DNA of 64,000 nt, from positions 1 to 64,000 of the forward strand of contig JBBSBI010000003.1 in NCBI GenBank assembly GCA_038251425.1, given 5' to 3'. The notes under the pieces are model-generated. The model had not been told where the DNA came from. It saw only the letters and a program-made list of their open reading frames with translations, and did not search any database. Positions 16,901 to 26,646 of this stretch are shown piece by piece; within the stretch, counting starts at the first letter, position 1, and each line of letters opens with the position of its first letter. The position numbers were made by a program, and so were the translations under genes. The DNA comes from JBBRRP01 sp038251425. GTDB taxonomy: Bacteria; Myxococcota_A; Polyangia; Polyangiales; Polyangiaceae.

Positions 16901-19900
16901 TCCAGGGCCTTGGCCTCCCGCGGTTCCTCTGCGGCAGCTTCAAATGCCGACTCGACGAACTCCTGGGCGCGCGTCGCGTCCTCACGCTGCTCTGCAATCG
17001 CTGCGAGATCCAGCAGGCTTTCGACACGCGTTGGACTCGCGGCTGAACTCTCGCGACCAATGATCAGCAATAACCCTCGGTACTGACGTTCAGCACGATC
17101 CAGCTGCCCTTCCTCGAATGCGAGGCGAGCTAAGGCGTACGAAATTTGAGGATGAGCGGGATCGATCTTGGAAGCCTTGTCGAGCTCACCCAGAGCCTCC
17201 GCACGGCTGCCTGCTGCGAGATTGGCCTTGGCGAGTTGGAAGTGGACAAGCGCACGCTCCTTCGGCTTTCGCGTACCATAACGCTCGATCTGTTCACAGA
17301 GTACAGCAAGCGCAGGCTCATGCCGTCCTGCGAGCAGCATGGCCTCGGAGAGTGCCAGTCGCACTTCGTAATCATCGGGCAAAATCGAGCAAGCCTGCTC
17401 GAGCAAGGGAACCGCCGCATCCGGCGATTTGCGTTCTTCAACGTGGAGACGTGCGGCCTCTCGTAGGTACTGCAGGCGTGCTTGGGGTTTTTCGGTGCGC
17501 TCCGCCTCGTCGGAAAGGAGCGCTGCCAGCCGATCCCATTCGCGATCCTCGCGATAGAGTTCGGCAAGCCGTGCCCGAACAGCACCCGCATCGATTGCGC
17601 GAGCCGCTGCCTGTTCGAGCCGCGTGCGGGCGTCTCGCCTGCGACCACAGGCCACGTAGGCGTTCGCGAGCGCGAGCGCGCGGTTAGCCAGTGCTTCTCG
17701 TGGGGACTGTGCGGCAAGCCATTCTAGAACCTGAGCGGCCTCGGCGTGGGCTCCGCTTTCGCTGTAGAGCCGGCCCAATTCCACAAGGCTGGCCTCGCCG
17801 CCAAGAGCTGCTCCGCGTTTGTAGTTCTTCTGGGCGCGAGCTTTATCCTTCAGCGTATTCTCAGCCAGTTCGCCGGCCCTGGCCCACAAGAGCGCAGCCC
17901 CAGCGCGGTCGTTCGATGACTCTTTGCACGCTGCTTGCTGTTCCCAAAGACTTGTGACCTCAGCGTCTTGGCCTTGAGCTCCGAGCAAGCTGGCGAGGCG
18001 AGAAACGGAGCCCGCGGCAATCTCATCCGCGGGGTCTTCTGCGAATAATTCGCGCAGAAGCTCTGTAGCGGCTTTGGGATTTTCAAGGCGGTCTGCATAC
18101 AGGCAAGCAGCCTCTTGTTTGAGCTGACGCCTTCGCGTTGCTTGAAATGGAAGCTTAGCTCCGCTCAATAGCAGCTCGACCACGTACTTATGGTTGCCCT
18201 CTTCGAGCCCGCGCTCTCGCAGTTCATCGATGGCCCAATCGAGTGAGCGGGCTGGAGCCATGGTCGCATCGAGCTGTGGCTCAGCTGCGCCTTGCCATGC
18301 GTCCATCGCTAACTTCAGCAGCTTTTCGAGCAGACGCCGTGATAGTTCTCGATCAGCGCGACTCGCGCCCGCCACTTCGCGTGCAGCTTGCCAATCCTCA
18401 CCTGTAACAAACGCGGCCAGCGCGAGCTCGGGCTCCTGGGTGCGTTCGTGGTAGATCGAACCCAAATGCCGATAGAGTTCGAGCTGTCTTGCAGGCTCGG
18501 CCTCGGCTTTTGCTTCATCCAACACCAATTCGGCGACTTCACCAAACCGCGCTTCAGCGAGCAGAAGGCGATGCAACGCCGCGTAATTCTCTGGATCTCT
18601 ACCGTACAAAGATCGAACGCTGCGCCAGCTTTCGATGGCGCTCATTCGGTCCGCGCACTTATCGGCATAGCTGAGAGCCACCCAGACCGCATCTCGCTTG
18701 GCGAGTACAGGGTCCCGAGCCAGAGCGATCCGAGCCAAAAGTGCCTCAATGAGTTCAGGATAGCGCTGGGTGGTGGAGAGCGCCTCCACCAAGCCGTCCA
18801 GTGCAACGCCGTCATTCGGCGAGAGCGCGAGACGCCCTCTCCAGTTATCAATTGAACGCTCCGGATCGCTGAGTGTGTCAAAAGCGAGTCGGGCAGCCAT
18901 TCCGAGGGCATCAAGCTTGCGTCCTGGCTCCGTTTCGAGTGCGGCGAGCTTTTCAAGCACGAGGCAACGCTCCTCAGCGCGTCCCTGTGCCCCAAGCATT
19001 TCATCCAAGTGCCGCGCAGCCAAAAGCGCGGCTTTAGGTTCAACAGAGGCCTCCGCCAACACCTCAGCGTAGAGATCGATCGCTAGGTTGCTTTGTTTTA
19101 GCTTCTGGACGGCGACTTCTGCGGCGAGTGAGAGATGCACCACGCGAAGGGCCGAAGAGCTCTGAGCACGGCCCACACGCACGAGTAGCTGGACCTGCGC
19201 TTCCTGTGCACCAAGACGGTCCGCGAGTGACCCAAGAAGTTCGCGTTCGCTGGTGTCCTCGGGACACAGGCCTACCAGTTCGGAGACATTCGGGAACGCG
19301 CCTGCTGCGTCGTCCAAGCGCTCTAGCCGCACCTGTACTAGCCTGCGGAGGCGAGGAATGCGCCCAACCTCCGAGGTGGATGTCGCAACCAAGACTTCCA
19401 ACATCTCAACCAATCGCTGATCGAGTCGCTGACTCTCAAAATGTAAAGCGAGCAACTCCGCGCTCGCCTCACGGATCCCGCGCGCTTCTTCGGCGATGTC
19501 ATCCGCAATGGGCAACGTGACGAGCCGTTCTAAGAGCAGGTAGGCGCTCGGCTCCTTCGCGTCGTTGGCGAGGATCTGTCGTACGTAGTCGAACGCGGCG
19601 GTTGGTTCGCCGAGGTCCATGAACAGCGCCGAGATGCGTGCGCGGATCGTTTGCCCGAGGACGAGATCAGCCACTTGCAATCGGTGCTCAAAGAGCAGAA
19701 TAAGCGACCGAAGCTGGTCGTTTCGCTCGTACAAACGTTCCAGTGCCAACTCAACACGCGGGTCCCTTGGAACCAGCTCGTTCAGTTGTTCAAAGTAGCT
19801 GATGGCTCGCGTGGCATTCGCGGCAAAGTCCTTCGCCGCCATCGCGGCTTCACGTAACAGCTCAGCACGCTCAACACTAACCGCTGAACCCTCCAACGCC

Positions 19901-22900
19901 CTATCGTAGAGCTGAAAGAGCTCTTCCCAGCGCCCATTGGAGTTAAACACCAGCTTAAGACGATCAAAGGCCCAGAACGCGGTTGGGCTGAGTTCTAGAA
20001 CGCGGCGCAAGAGGCCGATCACTTGCTCCGGATCGTCGAACCATTCTTCGTAGAAATTGACGATGCGCTCACCCAAGGTAGCCGCCACTTCGGGTTTCAA
20101 TTGGCTCCCGATCGTTGCCGCGTAAGCTTCGGCAAGTGGCCCGGGATCGTGCAGTTTCTGAGCGCAACGCTCCGCTGCCTCCCACAGTTCGTCGTCGATC
20201 TTCGCGTCTTTTGCCGCTGCAAGCGCTAGTTCGTACAGCTTCGGATCATCGTCAGGCCGAAGCTCGATCACTTTCTTAATCCAGCGCTTGCGAGCATCTC
20301 TGAGCTCAACCATCCCCTCGCTCATGCCCAGCAAGACGCCCAACACTTCGCTCTGCGTCACCTCATCTTCGGAAGATTCAGCCACGCGCTCCAAGAGCTC
20401 GGCTGCTGCCACCTGGGTTTCTTTGAACGTGAGCGCCTTGTGCACGATCCGAAGGGCTTCAGTGTGCCGCGGTTGAGTGCTCAGGATTGAACTCACGAGG
20501 TCCAAAGCGGGAGTTGGTTTTCGCAGATGGTCAATGAAAAGCGCCGCCATCTCCAATTCAAGCACCACCCGTGGTTCACCGTCAGTGCGCTGCCTAAGTG
20601 TTTCCAAGGTGGTGAGCGCGCCCTTGAAGTCCCCCTGCTCAACCTTCAGGGCGGCGAGGTGTTGCATGGCGTCGACGCGCTCGGGATCGATGCCAAGCAC
20701 ACGCTGGTAGAGCTCAATGGCCTTGTCTGGCTGCCCGAATCGGTCCTGCTCGGTGTCAGCCCAGTCGAGCAGAATGCCGACCGGCTCAGTGGCACGCTCT
20801 GCACGCCAACCGTAGAGCCAACGCTCATCTTCAACGGAAGCGCCTGTGCCCGTTTGTTCTAGAAATCGCTGGAAAGCTGTAACATTTGCCGGCGTACCGT
20901 CGATCTTGAGCAGCTCACGGTAGAGGAGTGCAGCTTCCTCGTAGTAGCTGGAGTCGCTGGAAAGCGCTCGAGCTTTTGACGCCATGAGGTGATGCCGTTG
21001 GGCGGGCTCTAGCTCCACGTCAAGAGCTTGATCAGCTAACAACAAGTACGTTGAGAGTGCTCCTGCTTGGACCAGGCGTGACTCCAACCCCAAAAGTGTG
21101 GGCAACCAATCCCTCACCGTCGCTGCCCCAAAGAGTGAGGAAAGTGCAGAAGGCAAACGTTCGTACGCGCCATTTTTGGCGGAAAGTTCGATCAGCCGTT
21201 CCGCTGCAATTCGATGTTTTGGTGCAATTCCGAGCACGTGTTCATACATGCGTCGTGCTCGACCGGTGTCAGCTGCGAGCCCCTCGCACAGCTCAGCGCC
21301 ACGCATCAGTGCATCGACTGCCGCACCCAGATCCTGCAGTTGGTCCGCGAGAACTTTGCCCAGACGCTCCAAGATGTCGGCCTGGGTCGTCGCATCCGCA
21401 GCTCCGTGCAAGCGCTGTTCGAGCGCACCGCGCACCAGATCAGGGCGACCATACTCGCGTGCCAGCTCCTCGATGCGTTCCAGCACGGCATCGCCGACTT
21501 CGGAGGCCACCATCAGTTCTTGGTAGTGCAAGAGCGCCTTACCAGGGTGCTTCTGTTGTTCAGCAACACGAGCGAGCCGGAGCAGTGTTTTGTGCTTCCT
21601 TTCGGCCGCCACATGAGGAAGTAGTGCCTCCAGTTGCTCGTACGCGAGAGTCAGATCCTCACTTTCCGAATAAAGCTCGATGAGTGCCTGATGAGCCGCG
21701 ATGTCAGCGGGATCTTCTTCGATGGCCTGCTGCCAGGTCAAAATGGCAGCATCCCGGTCTCCGAGCTCTCGGTGTTGGAGTGTGGCAACCGAATGCAGGA
21801 GCTCTTTCCTCCGTGAGGGTTCGCGTTCTTGCTCGAGTGCTGCTCGGTACAACACCATTCTGTCGCCTGGATTTCCTTGCTCCACGAGCAGCCGGTCGAT
21901 GCGCGTGAGCACATCCCGCGACGCCGGATCGAACTCGAGCGCTCTCCTGTAGACCTCAACCGCGGCATCCAGCTCGGAGGCATTGGCGAGTGCCTCACCT
22001 GTGAGCCGGCAAAGTTCAAAGAGCTCTTCGCTTCGAACAGGGCGGCTCCCAAGTGCCTCTGAAAGCACCTGCGCCTTCGCCTGCGCGGAACCCACCACCT
22101 CAGCGAGTCGCATCACTCGTTCGAGCCAGGCATGGATCCCCTGTTCGCTATCCACTGCGAGGTTCAGGCCTTGCCCTGCCAAATCGAGCGCTCGATCAGG
22201 ATCACCAAGATCGTTTTGTGCGAGTGTGAGTGCCTCGTAGAGTGCTTCGAAGCGTGCATGAAGGTCACCCTGCAGCTTTCCCCGGATGCTCAGCACCTTT
22301 ACCAGCCCGGCTGCGGCCGATTCAGCTCGATAGATCGGTTCCAAGATATCAGCGGCTTCGAGCGCAGCGCCCTCGGTGAAGAGTAGCCTTTCGAGCAGAA
22401 CGCGCGAGGCACGGTGCGAAGAGTCGATCGAAAGTGCGGACCCAAGCGCACTCAAGGCGCCGCGCACGTCACTCAGCCGCACTTGACGCACCTGCGCCAA
22501 GCGCGAAAAATACTCAGGCTTCTGTTCATCATCAACACACGCGAGCAACTGCTCGAGTGTCTCGGCCAAACGCGGCCATTCTTGAAGCTGTTCAAGGAGC
22601 GGCACGCTGCGCTCAAGAACCGGTTGCCACGGACCGTACTTGGTGAGGAGCTGTGCCCAAACAGACAGAGCGATGGCCTGGTCACGTTGATGTGTGGTTC
22701 GGAGTTCGGCCGCTGAAAATGCTAGCTCGCGCGCCTTTTCTGGGTCGAGCGCTCGCTCTGCCCGCCAAGCGAGAACATCGGCTTGCCCTTCCTTAGAGTC
22801 CAGCCTGAGGTAGAGCGCCTCTAATCGACCCAACGCTTCATCCGTCCACTCGGAGCCCAGGAGGGCGCGCCAGGCCCCCAGGGAGCGCTCTTCTGCAACG

Positions 22901-24351
22901 TTCTCGCCGTCGTAGAGTCGAGTCAGTCGGCGCGCTGCCGTTTGGCGCACCTGCGTGTCGGGTTCCAATTTTACAACTAGCTCAAGCGCCGTTCCGAGGC
23001 CTTTCGTATCTCCAGCTTCTCCGCAGAGCTCCACCAAGTGTCTTGCCGCAGAAAGCACGGCAGCCTCCCCTTGCCCGCCGTCGATGACTTGTTGAAATAT
23101 GCCTTGAGCGCGGCGGCTATCACCTGTTTTCAGGTAGAGCTTGCCCACATCGACACCGAGCCGGGCCCTGACTCCGGGCTCGCGGGTGGTCTGTAAAGCG
23201 CGCGCGAGAAGGAGTGCGGCCTCTTTGGGTTGGTCTAGCTCAAGGCTCAGGCTCACATAGCGTTGACGCAAATCATCATCGCCGGGGCCCGCAGAAACCA
23301 CGGGAGCCAGAAGCTCAAGCGCACCAACCTTATCACCCAACGTGTCATGCCGGAGGATTGCAAGGCGCCTCTGAACATCGAGGCGTCGCGAACCTTTCAC
23401 GAGCTTTAGCTCCATCGTGAGCATGGCGATGGCGCTTGCCGTATCTCCGGCACTTTCGTACGCGTCTGAGAGCGCTGCTGCTGCGCGCTGGGCTACGGCG
23501 CGATTTTCGAGCAACACCTCGGTGGTCTTGAGCGCCCCAGGATGCGTCGGCTCGACCCGCAAAATGGCCTCAAGGTGCGAGATAGCCTCTTTGGGCTCCT
23601 TCACCTGATGGATGTACAGATCGACCAATCGTTCATGGATGGCCCTAGCCTCAGCAGCACTCGGCGTCTGCTCGGACACCAGTTTCTCTTCCAACAGCTT
23701 CGCAGCGTCTCGATATTTGGCGGCGGCGATGTAGCGCTCAACCAAGGCCTCTTTGGCTCGCAGGCTCGCGGGCTCAGCCGAAACCCAAGCATGCAAGATC
23801 TTGAGAGCAAGATCGTTAGCCAGTGGACGATCCTGAACGAGCGAAGCGGCACGCTTAAGGAGTGGTATCTTGTTCTGATCGTCCTTCTCCGCACGACTGG
23901 CCTCAAAATAGAGGAGCGCGAGCTGCTCAGTTTTTTCGGCCTCTCCTAACAAGCGTTCGAGAAGTCCAAAAGCTTCGGGGTGACCAGGCGCCGCCGAGAG
24001 GGCAAGTTCTGCGTAGCGTGTAGCCCCTTCGATATCCCCGAAAAGATCACCCACGAAAGCGGCGGCGCGCAGAAACAAATAGGCTCGCTGCTCCGCCGCA
24101 AGGATCTTGATCCGTCTATCAGACGTTAGGCGTTCGTAAGCAAACGCCAAGTCAGCAGACTTGTCATCTCGAAGTGCGGCTTGATGCAGGCGTTCCCACA
24201 CTAAAGTGGGCTGGTGTCCCTTGGCGACCGCCGTCACCAGCACATCGAGTGCTTCTTGAGGGTTGGAGAGACTGCTATCGAGCAGTTCGCCTAGGTCCTC
24301 GACCCGTTGGAGAAAAGCATCAGGGCCTCGGACGCGAGTAGGGGATGACAT
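13936..24351 (-). CDS. giant tetratricopeptide-repeat protein (about 3,470 aa)
   Basis: One uninterrupted reading frame of 10.4 kb made almost wholly of helical TPR-type repeats. Typical signatures recur throughout, such as EATxxxxxxLxxAPxxPxA, A-A-LxxLEaIL-x-VEPTHPGAL and VLxxxPxxxxAxxxL. No signal peptide, membrane segment or catalytic domain was seen, so it is probably a cytoplasmic scaffold. The opening is MSSPTRVRGPDAFLQRVEDL; an in-frame GTG at 24366 would add five residues. It ends in QEFLAQLDNA. Codon use looks like that of its neighbours. It lies about 110 bp downstream of the small unknown gene at 24462-24893, on the same strand. Partners and role unknown. Antisense frames of up to 210 aa inside it are compositional shadows. 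Confidence 0.92.
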   Translation of the reverse strand: MSSPTRVRGPDAFLQRVEDLGELLDSSLSNPQEALDVLVTAVAKGHQPTLVWERLHQAALRDDKSADLAFAYERLTSDRRIKILAAEQRAYLFLRAAAFVGDLFGDIEGATRYAELALSAAPGHPEAFGLLERLLGEAEKTEQLALLYFEASRAEKDDQNKIPLLKRAASLVQDRPLANDLALKILHAWVSAEPASLRAKEALVERYIAAAKYRDAAKLLEEKLVSEQTPSAAEARAIHERLVDLYIHQVKEPKEAISHLEAILRVEPTHPGALKTTEVLLENRAVAQRAAAALSDAYESAGDTASAIAMLTMELKLVKGSRRLDVQRRLAILRHDTLGDKVGALELLAPVVSAGPGDDDLRQRYVSLSLELDQPKEAALLLARALQTTREPGVRARLGVDVGKLYLKTGDSRRAQGIFQQVIDGGQGEAAVLSAARHLVELCGEAGDTKGLGTALELVVKLEPDTQVRQTAARRLTRLYDGENVAEERSLGAWRALLGSEWTDEALGRLEALYLRLDSKEGQADVLAWRAERALDPEKARELAFSAAELRTTHQRDQAIALSVWAQLLTKYGPWQPVLERSVPLLEQLQEWPRLAETLEQLLACVDDEQKPEYFSRLAQVRQVRLSDVRGALSALGSALSIDSSHRASRVLLERLLFTEGAALEAADILEPIYRAESAAAGLVKVLSIRGKLQGDLHARFEALYEALTLAQNDLGDPDRALDLAGQGLNLAVDSEQGIHAWLERVMRLAEVVGSAQAKAQVLSEALGSRPVRSEELFELCRLTGEALANASELDAAVEVYRRALEFDPASRDVLTRIDRLLVEQGNPGDRMVLYRAALEQEREPSRRKELLHSVATLQHRELGDRDAAILTWQQAIEEDPADIAAHQALIELYSESEDLTLAYEQLEALLPHVAAERKHKTLLRLARVAEQQKHPGKALLHYQELMVASEVGDAVLERIEELAREYGRPDLVRGALEQRLHGAADATTQADILERLGKVLADQLQDLGAAVDALMRGAELCEGLAADTGRARRMYEHVLGIAPKHRIAAERLIELSAKNGAYERLPSALSSLFGAATVRDWLPTLLGLESRLVQAGALSTYLLLADQALDVELEPAQRHHLMASKARALSSDSSYYEEAALLYRELLKIDGTPANVTAFQRFLEQTGTGASVEDERWLYGWRAERATEPVGILLDWADTEQDRFGQPDKAIELYQRVLGIDPERVDAMQHLAALKVEQGDFKGALTTLETLRQRTDGEPRVVLELEMAALFIDHLRKPTPALDLVSSILSTQPRHTEALRIVHKALTFKETQVAAAELLERVAESSEDEVTQSEVLGVLLGMSEGMVELRDARKRWIKKVIELRPDDDPKLYELALAAAKDAKIDDELWEAAERCAQKLHDPGPLAEAYAATIGSQLKPEVAATLGERIVNFYEEWFDDPEQVIGLLRRVLELSPTAFWAFDRLKLVFNSNGRWEELFQLYDRALEGSAVSVERAELLREAAMAAKDFAANATRAISYFEQLNELVPRDPRVELALERLYERNDQLRSLILLFEHRLQVADLVLGQTIRARISALFMDLGEPTAAFDYVRQILANDAKEPSAYLLLERLVTLPIADDIAEEARGIREASAELLALHFESQRLDQRLVEMLEVLVATSTSEVGRIPRLRRLVQVRLERLDDAAGAFPNVSELVGLCPEDTSERELLGSLADRLGAQEAQVQLLVRVGRAQSSSALRVVHLSLAAEVAVQKLKQSNLAIDLYAEVLAEASVEPKAALLAARHLDEMLGAQGRAEERCLVLEKLAALETEPGRKLDALGMAARLAFDTLSDPERSIDNWRGRLALSPNDGVALDGLVEALSTTQRYPELIEALLARIALARDPVLAKRDAVWVALSYADKCADRMSAIESWRSVRSLYGRDPENYAALHRLLLAEARFGEVAELVLDEAKAEAEPARQLELYRHLGSIYHERTQEPELALAAFVTGEDWQAAREVAGASRADRELSRRLLEKLLKLAMDAWQGAAEPQLDATMAPARSLDWAIDELRERGLEEGNHKYVVELLLSGAKLPFQATRRRQLKQEAACLYADRLENPKAATELLRELFAEDPADEIAAGSVSRLASLLGAQGQDAEVTSLWEQQAACKESSNDRAGAALLWARAGELAENTLKDKARAQKNYKRGAALGGEASLVELGRLYSESGAHAEAAQVLEWLAAQSPREALANRALALANAYVACGRRRDARTRLEQAAARAIDAGAVRARLAELYREDREWDRLAALLSDEAERTEKPQARLQYLREAARLHVEERKSPDAAVPLLEQACSILPDDYEVRLALSEAMLLAGRHEPALAVLCEQIERYGTRKPKERALVHFQLAKANLAAGSRAEALGELDKASKIDPAHPQISYALARLAFEEGQLDRAERQYRGLLLIIGRESSAASPTRVESLLDLAAIAEQREDATRAQEFVESAFEAAAEEPREAKALERALKERGQPQLLIRALRSTMERTNVPAEAITALAQLAEILTETPGQLEASLPELTRRALSLQEQLERTSPNDFVAWSALGRAFEAFGDADAEQRILERRVRASLASGEVTADAEPFYRLAELKLRESATRSEGLALLERALSTAPDAGRALAILEKYGQRECSDLPSARLLEQLARDTSDNAALLLALEARVRFEPQNEDAAREGYKLAIQCNDAKQAEAILRTALSVDTRELKPEFVGFAMLRLAKICDASGRGHEALGLREKSIPFQDSERAPRLRRAVAESAFAARDFERAARNYEVLLQASPEAREIWEPLLTAHRELGNTERLVALIGATIPFAESREDRARLRLEEANVLLGKTGHEEEAIAGLKQILAEDSRQVDAALLLSKVLEKLGRLDELTELLSVQLEGAKRREHLTSILSLSMRLGDLLERQARPSDALSAYQAVLSFDRRSAPALGAVLRLSQSTGDIELMAEALEGLLSTERGVNAEALCEQLYSLRSERGQDDLALRALELGFEACPMSSRILAELIEAHRRRGNENDVVRVLRRAYDERAGEVQLLPALIEAYRIAKLEDEALAVLEPLIIAAPEKAELLGMRSVILRQAGRDLDALADLDRAQALTQTYGDELASTLEIAVGRASPEQRPGLLLRWVNLLLERGERDTARKWLDELVKASPKDKGALRKLAEHEEEAGNLSQASSAYRKLVALEEGDALTDAALRLAAVCKKAGRLEDARGALERAVDAAPSNVALRQMLYVVYEETGAHAELGEILIRDAARATDVSERLQLLYRAAEHLLQPEGDLSRALEVLTEARELSPESIPGIVLLARAHAVGGNLDEAESVLHSLIESYRGRRAKVLAEVHRELARIGLMRGDQRAALISMTHAFEMDLKNVGVAMELGLLALEHRDDELATRAFRTVAMMRTSTEEEDGVSQELKGEAHFHLAVLAQRQGDPRRAKVLLAKALSENPNLSGAQEFLAQLDNA

Positions 24352-24461
24352 GAGGTGGGACCGCACCCATCATGCGGCAATCCATCACACCAGTTAAGGT
24401 CCCACTGTTCGCCTTGTTGTGTCGGCCAATGTGCGCGTGTTGCGCCTGATAGAACCCGGCT

Positions 24462-24893
24462 CTAATCTTCGAGCGCACCGAAAAGCTGACGAAATCTCGC
24501 GAGATCCGCGTCGGAAACGTAACCGCCCAGGCCGACACGCATCGAGAGCGTCACATCATCCCCCCAAGGCCACCAGAGTCCGTAAGAAATTAACCGGCCA
24601 CCTGGCTCAGATGAGTAGAGGATCTGATCCGATCGAATTCCCCCAGTCGTGTCGGCTATGTCCCGTACTGCTTGCGGAGCCACCGCGATATTCTTGGTGC
24701 TCCACTGTCCGACGAAAACATCACGAATTGCTAACTGCGCCTCATCCGTCAGCTCAACCACAAATGACGAAGCAACGCAGTTCAACCGCCCATCCCAACT
24801 CCAGCCACCCTTGGGCCATGCCGTGCGGAACCGACCCAAAGACTGAAACAGCAGTTCGGTGGTACTCGGCGTTGGGGTCATCGACAAAACCAT
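24462..24893 (-). CDS. hypothetical protein, 143 aa
   Basis: I do not recognise a family. The protein is soluble, mixed alpha/beta in appearance, Trp-rich (WPKGGWSWDG near 27; GLWWPWGDD near 106) and begins with a Ser/Thr/Pro stretch. No signal peptide. It sits upstream of the giant TPR gene on the same strand and is divergent from the aminotransferase gene by 67 bp. A frame of 201 aa on the opposite strand overlaps it; the minus frame is preferred because its composition is more protein-like and it fits between neighbours without overlap. Confidence 0.6.
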   Translation of the reverse strand: MVLSMTPTPSTTELLFQSLGRFRTAWPKGGWSWDGRLNCVASSFVVELTDEAQLAIRDVFVGQWSTKNIAVAPQAVRDIADTTGGIRSDQILYSSEPGGRLISYGLWWPWGDDVTLSMRVGLGGYVSDADLARFRQLFGALED

Positions 24894-24960
24894 ACCTCGA
24901 ATCCCGCCTGACGGTCACCGCCCGATTGCCGATTGTCGATGTCAGATCTAGCGTTCCTGG

Positions 24961-26223
24961 ATGCAACCACCTTCCAACCAGCCCTCACCCAGCGCTTTTC
25001 GCCCGGTGCCGCGCACCGGAGTGATTTACGTAAGCACCGAAGCGGAGAAGGCTGGCTATCGGTCAGGGAGCCCCGACTGGTGCAATCTGGGTCAGGGCCA
25101 ACCTGAAACGGGGACGCTCGCTGGCGCACCGCCACGAGTCGAAAGCGTTACCTGTTCCGTAGACGATCTTGAGTACGCGCCCGTGCCCGGGCTCTGGGAA
25201 GTGCGCGAGGCAGTTGCCGAACTCTACAACGACCTTTACCGCAAAGGCCTGCCGAGCAAATACACGCCGCACAATGTTTCCCTTTCAGGCGGCGGCCGCG
25301 TTTCTATCATGCGCGCTTGCGCTGCGATCGGGCAGATCAATCTTGGCCACTTCTTGCCCGATTACACGGCGTATGAAGAGCTTCTGGGTGTCTTTCGGCG
25401 TTTCACCCCGATCCCCATCTTATTAGAATCCGAGCGCGGTTACGACTTCTCGCTTGAACAGTTGCGGCGTGAGATTTTGGGGCGCGGGCTCGGTGCTCTC
25501 CTCTTGTCCAACCCCTGCAATCCCACAGGAAAAGTGATCGGGGGCAATGAACTTGAAAGTTGGGTGGCAACCGCCCGTGATCTGGATTGCAGCTTGCTTC
25601 TGGATGAATTTTATTCGCACTACATCTGGAAGGGTGATTCCGAACTGGTGAGCGCCGCCGCCTACGTGGAAGACGTTGAGCGGGATCCGGTGGTTTTGTT
25701 CGATGGTCTCACCAAGAACTGGCGATATCCGGGCTGGCGAATGACGTGGACAATTGGGCCCCGCAAAGTAATTGATGCGGTCGCCAGTGCAGGTTCCTTT
25801 TTGGATGGCGGTGGTTCACGCCCCATGCAGCGCGCCGCGCTTTCCATCCTGAATGCCCGAGACACACTCGCAGAAACTCATGCTATCGCGACCACCTTCC
25901 GGCGAAAGCGCGACATCCTGATGGATGGTTTGCGCGGAATTGGCGTGAGATTTGAACTCGAACCGCAGGGCACCTTCTATTGTTGGGGCAATCTTTCGGG
26001 GCTGCCACCGGGACTCAATACGGGCGAGGAGTTCTTTCGAAAAGCGCTTGAGAAGCAGGTGATCGTCGTGCCCGGTCAGTTCTTCGATGTCGATCCCGGG
26101 CAACGCCGCGTGGGGCGTCCCTCCAGGTTCAAACATCACGCTCGCTTCTCGTTTGGCCCTGAAGAGAGCACGCTGAAGCTCGCCATCGAGCGCCTACGCG
26201 CGCTGATCCAGGAGCACAGTTAG
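24961..26223 (+). CDS. PLP-dependent class I/II aminotransferase
   Basis: A 420-aa fold-type I aminotransferase. Landmarks: PVPGLWEVREAVAELYN (substrate-side N-terminal region), NVSLSGGGR (phosphate-binding start), LLLSNPCNPTGKV (Asn binding the cofactor ring), LLLDEFYSHY (Asp/Tyr pair) and the Schiff-base lysine K252 in GLTKNWRYPGWR, with the carboxylate-binding Arg near the C-terminus (HHARFSFG). The LTKNWRxPGWR context is typical of aspartate/aromatic-type or ArAT/MalY-like enzymes; the substrate cannot be told. Its 3' end overlaps the following convergent gene by 30 bp. Confidence 0.9.
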   Translation: MQPPSNQPSPSAFRPVPRTGVIYVSTEAEKAGYRSGSPDWCNLGQGQPETGTLAGAPPRVESVTCSVDDLEYAPVPGLWEVREAVAELYNDLYRKGLPSKYTPHNVSLSGGGRVSIMRACAAIGQINLGHFLPDYTAYEELLGVFRRFTPIPILLESERGYDFSLEQLRREILGRGLGALLLSNPCNPTGKVIGGNELESWVATARDLDCSLLLDEFYSHYIWKGDSELVSAAAYVEDVERDPVVLFDGLTKNWRYPGWRMTWTIGPRKVIDAVASAGSFLDGGGSRPMQRAALSILNARDTLAETHAIATTFRRKRDILMDGLRGIGVRFELEPQGTFYCWGNLSGLPPGLNTGEEFFRKALEKQVIVVPGQFFDVDPGQRRVGRPSRFKHHARFSFGPEESTLKLAIERLRALIQEHS

Positions 26224-26646
26224 CATCGGAGCTTCGGCCTTGGTGGGAACCGGAAGCCCCAGAAAGGAAAGGGCTTCAGGCATCTGGTCGATATCAAACG
26301 CGGCAATCTGCATCCGTCCGCCGCCGCCGCCGCCGAGCGCCCGAATCGCGCCGCGGGCGTACGTTGAGTTCGTCAGCCAAGCCACTCTTAGCTCACACTC
26401 GGAAGCTAGTTGATAGAGCTGCGCACGCTGTAACGCGTTGGGCGCCATGTCCCCAGTACTGGCCAGGAGCAACACCGTCGACGCCGCTTCACCGCGAACG
26501 CTGTGCAGGAAGTCGTGCCACTCGCGCCGCGAGATCGGCCCGTCACCGCCTGTCAAACACCAGCACTCACCCACGCGCTCAGCAACAAAGGGCTCGTCAG
26601 CAGCTGCCGTTTGCTGAGAAGTCGAAGCTTTTGAGGCGGCCAGCAT
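26194..26646 (-). CDS. hypothetical STAS/SpoIIAA-like protein
   Basis: A 150-aa protein of unknown function. The central part alternates strands and helices (TVLLLASTGDMAPNALQR, then LRVAWLTNSTYARGAIRAL, then IAAFDIDQMPEALSFLGL), resembling the SpoIIAA-like/STAS domain proteins common in myxobacterial genomes; this is pattern memory, not a search. A run of six glycines (ALGGGGGGRM) is encoded by a GCC-type trinucleotide repeat at about 26,321-26,335. It overlaps the convergent aminotransferase gene by 30 bp. Confidence 0.6.
   Translation of the reverse strand: MLAASKASTSQQTAAADEPFVAERVGECWCLTGGDGPISRREWHDFLHSVRGEAASTVLLLASTGDMAPNALQRAQLYQLASECELRVAWLTNSTYARGAIRALGGGGGGRMQIAAFDIDQMPEALSFLGLPVPTKAEAPMLTVLLDQRA

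Noticed and set aside
21051..21683. Long antisense frames (up to 210 codons) inside the giant TPR gene
   Set aside because: They are shadows of biased codon use on the opposite strand; their composition is Arg/Pro-rich and they lack start context.
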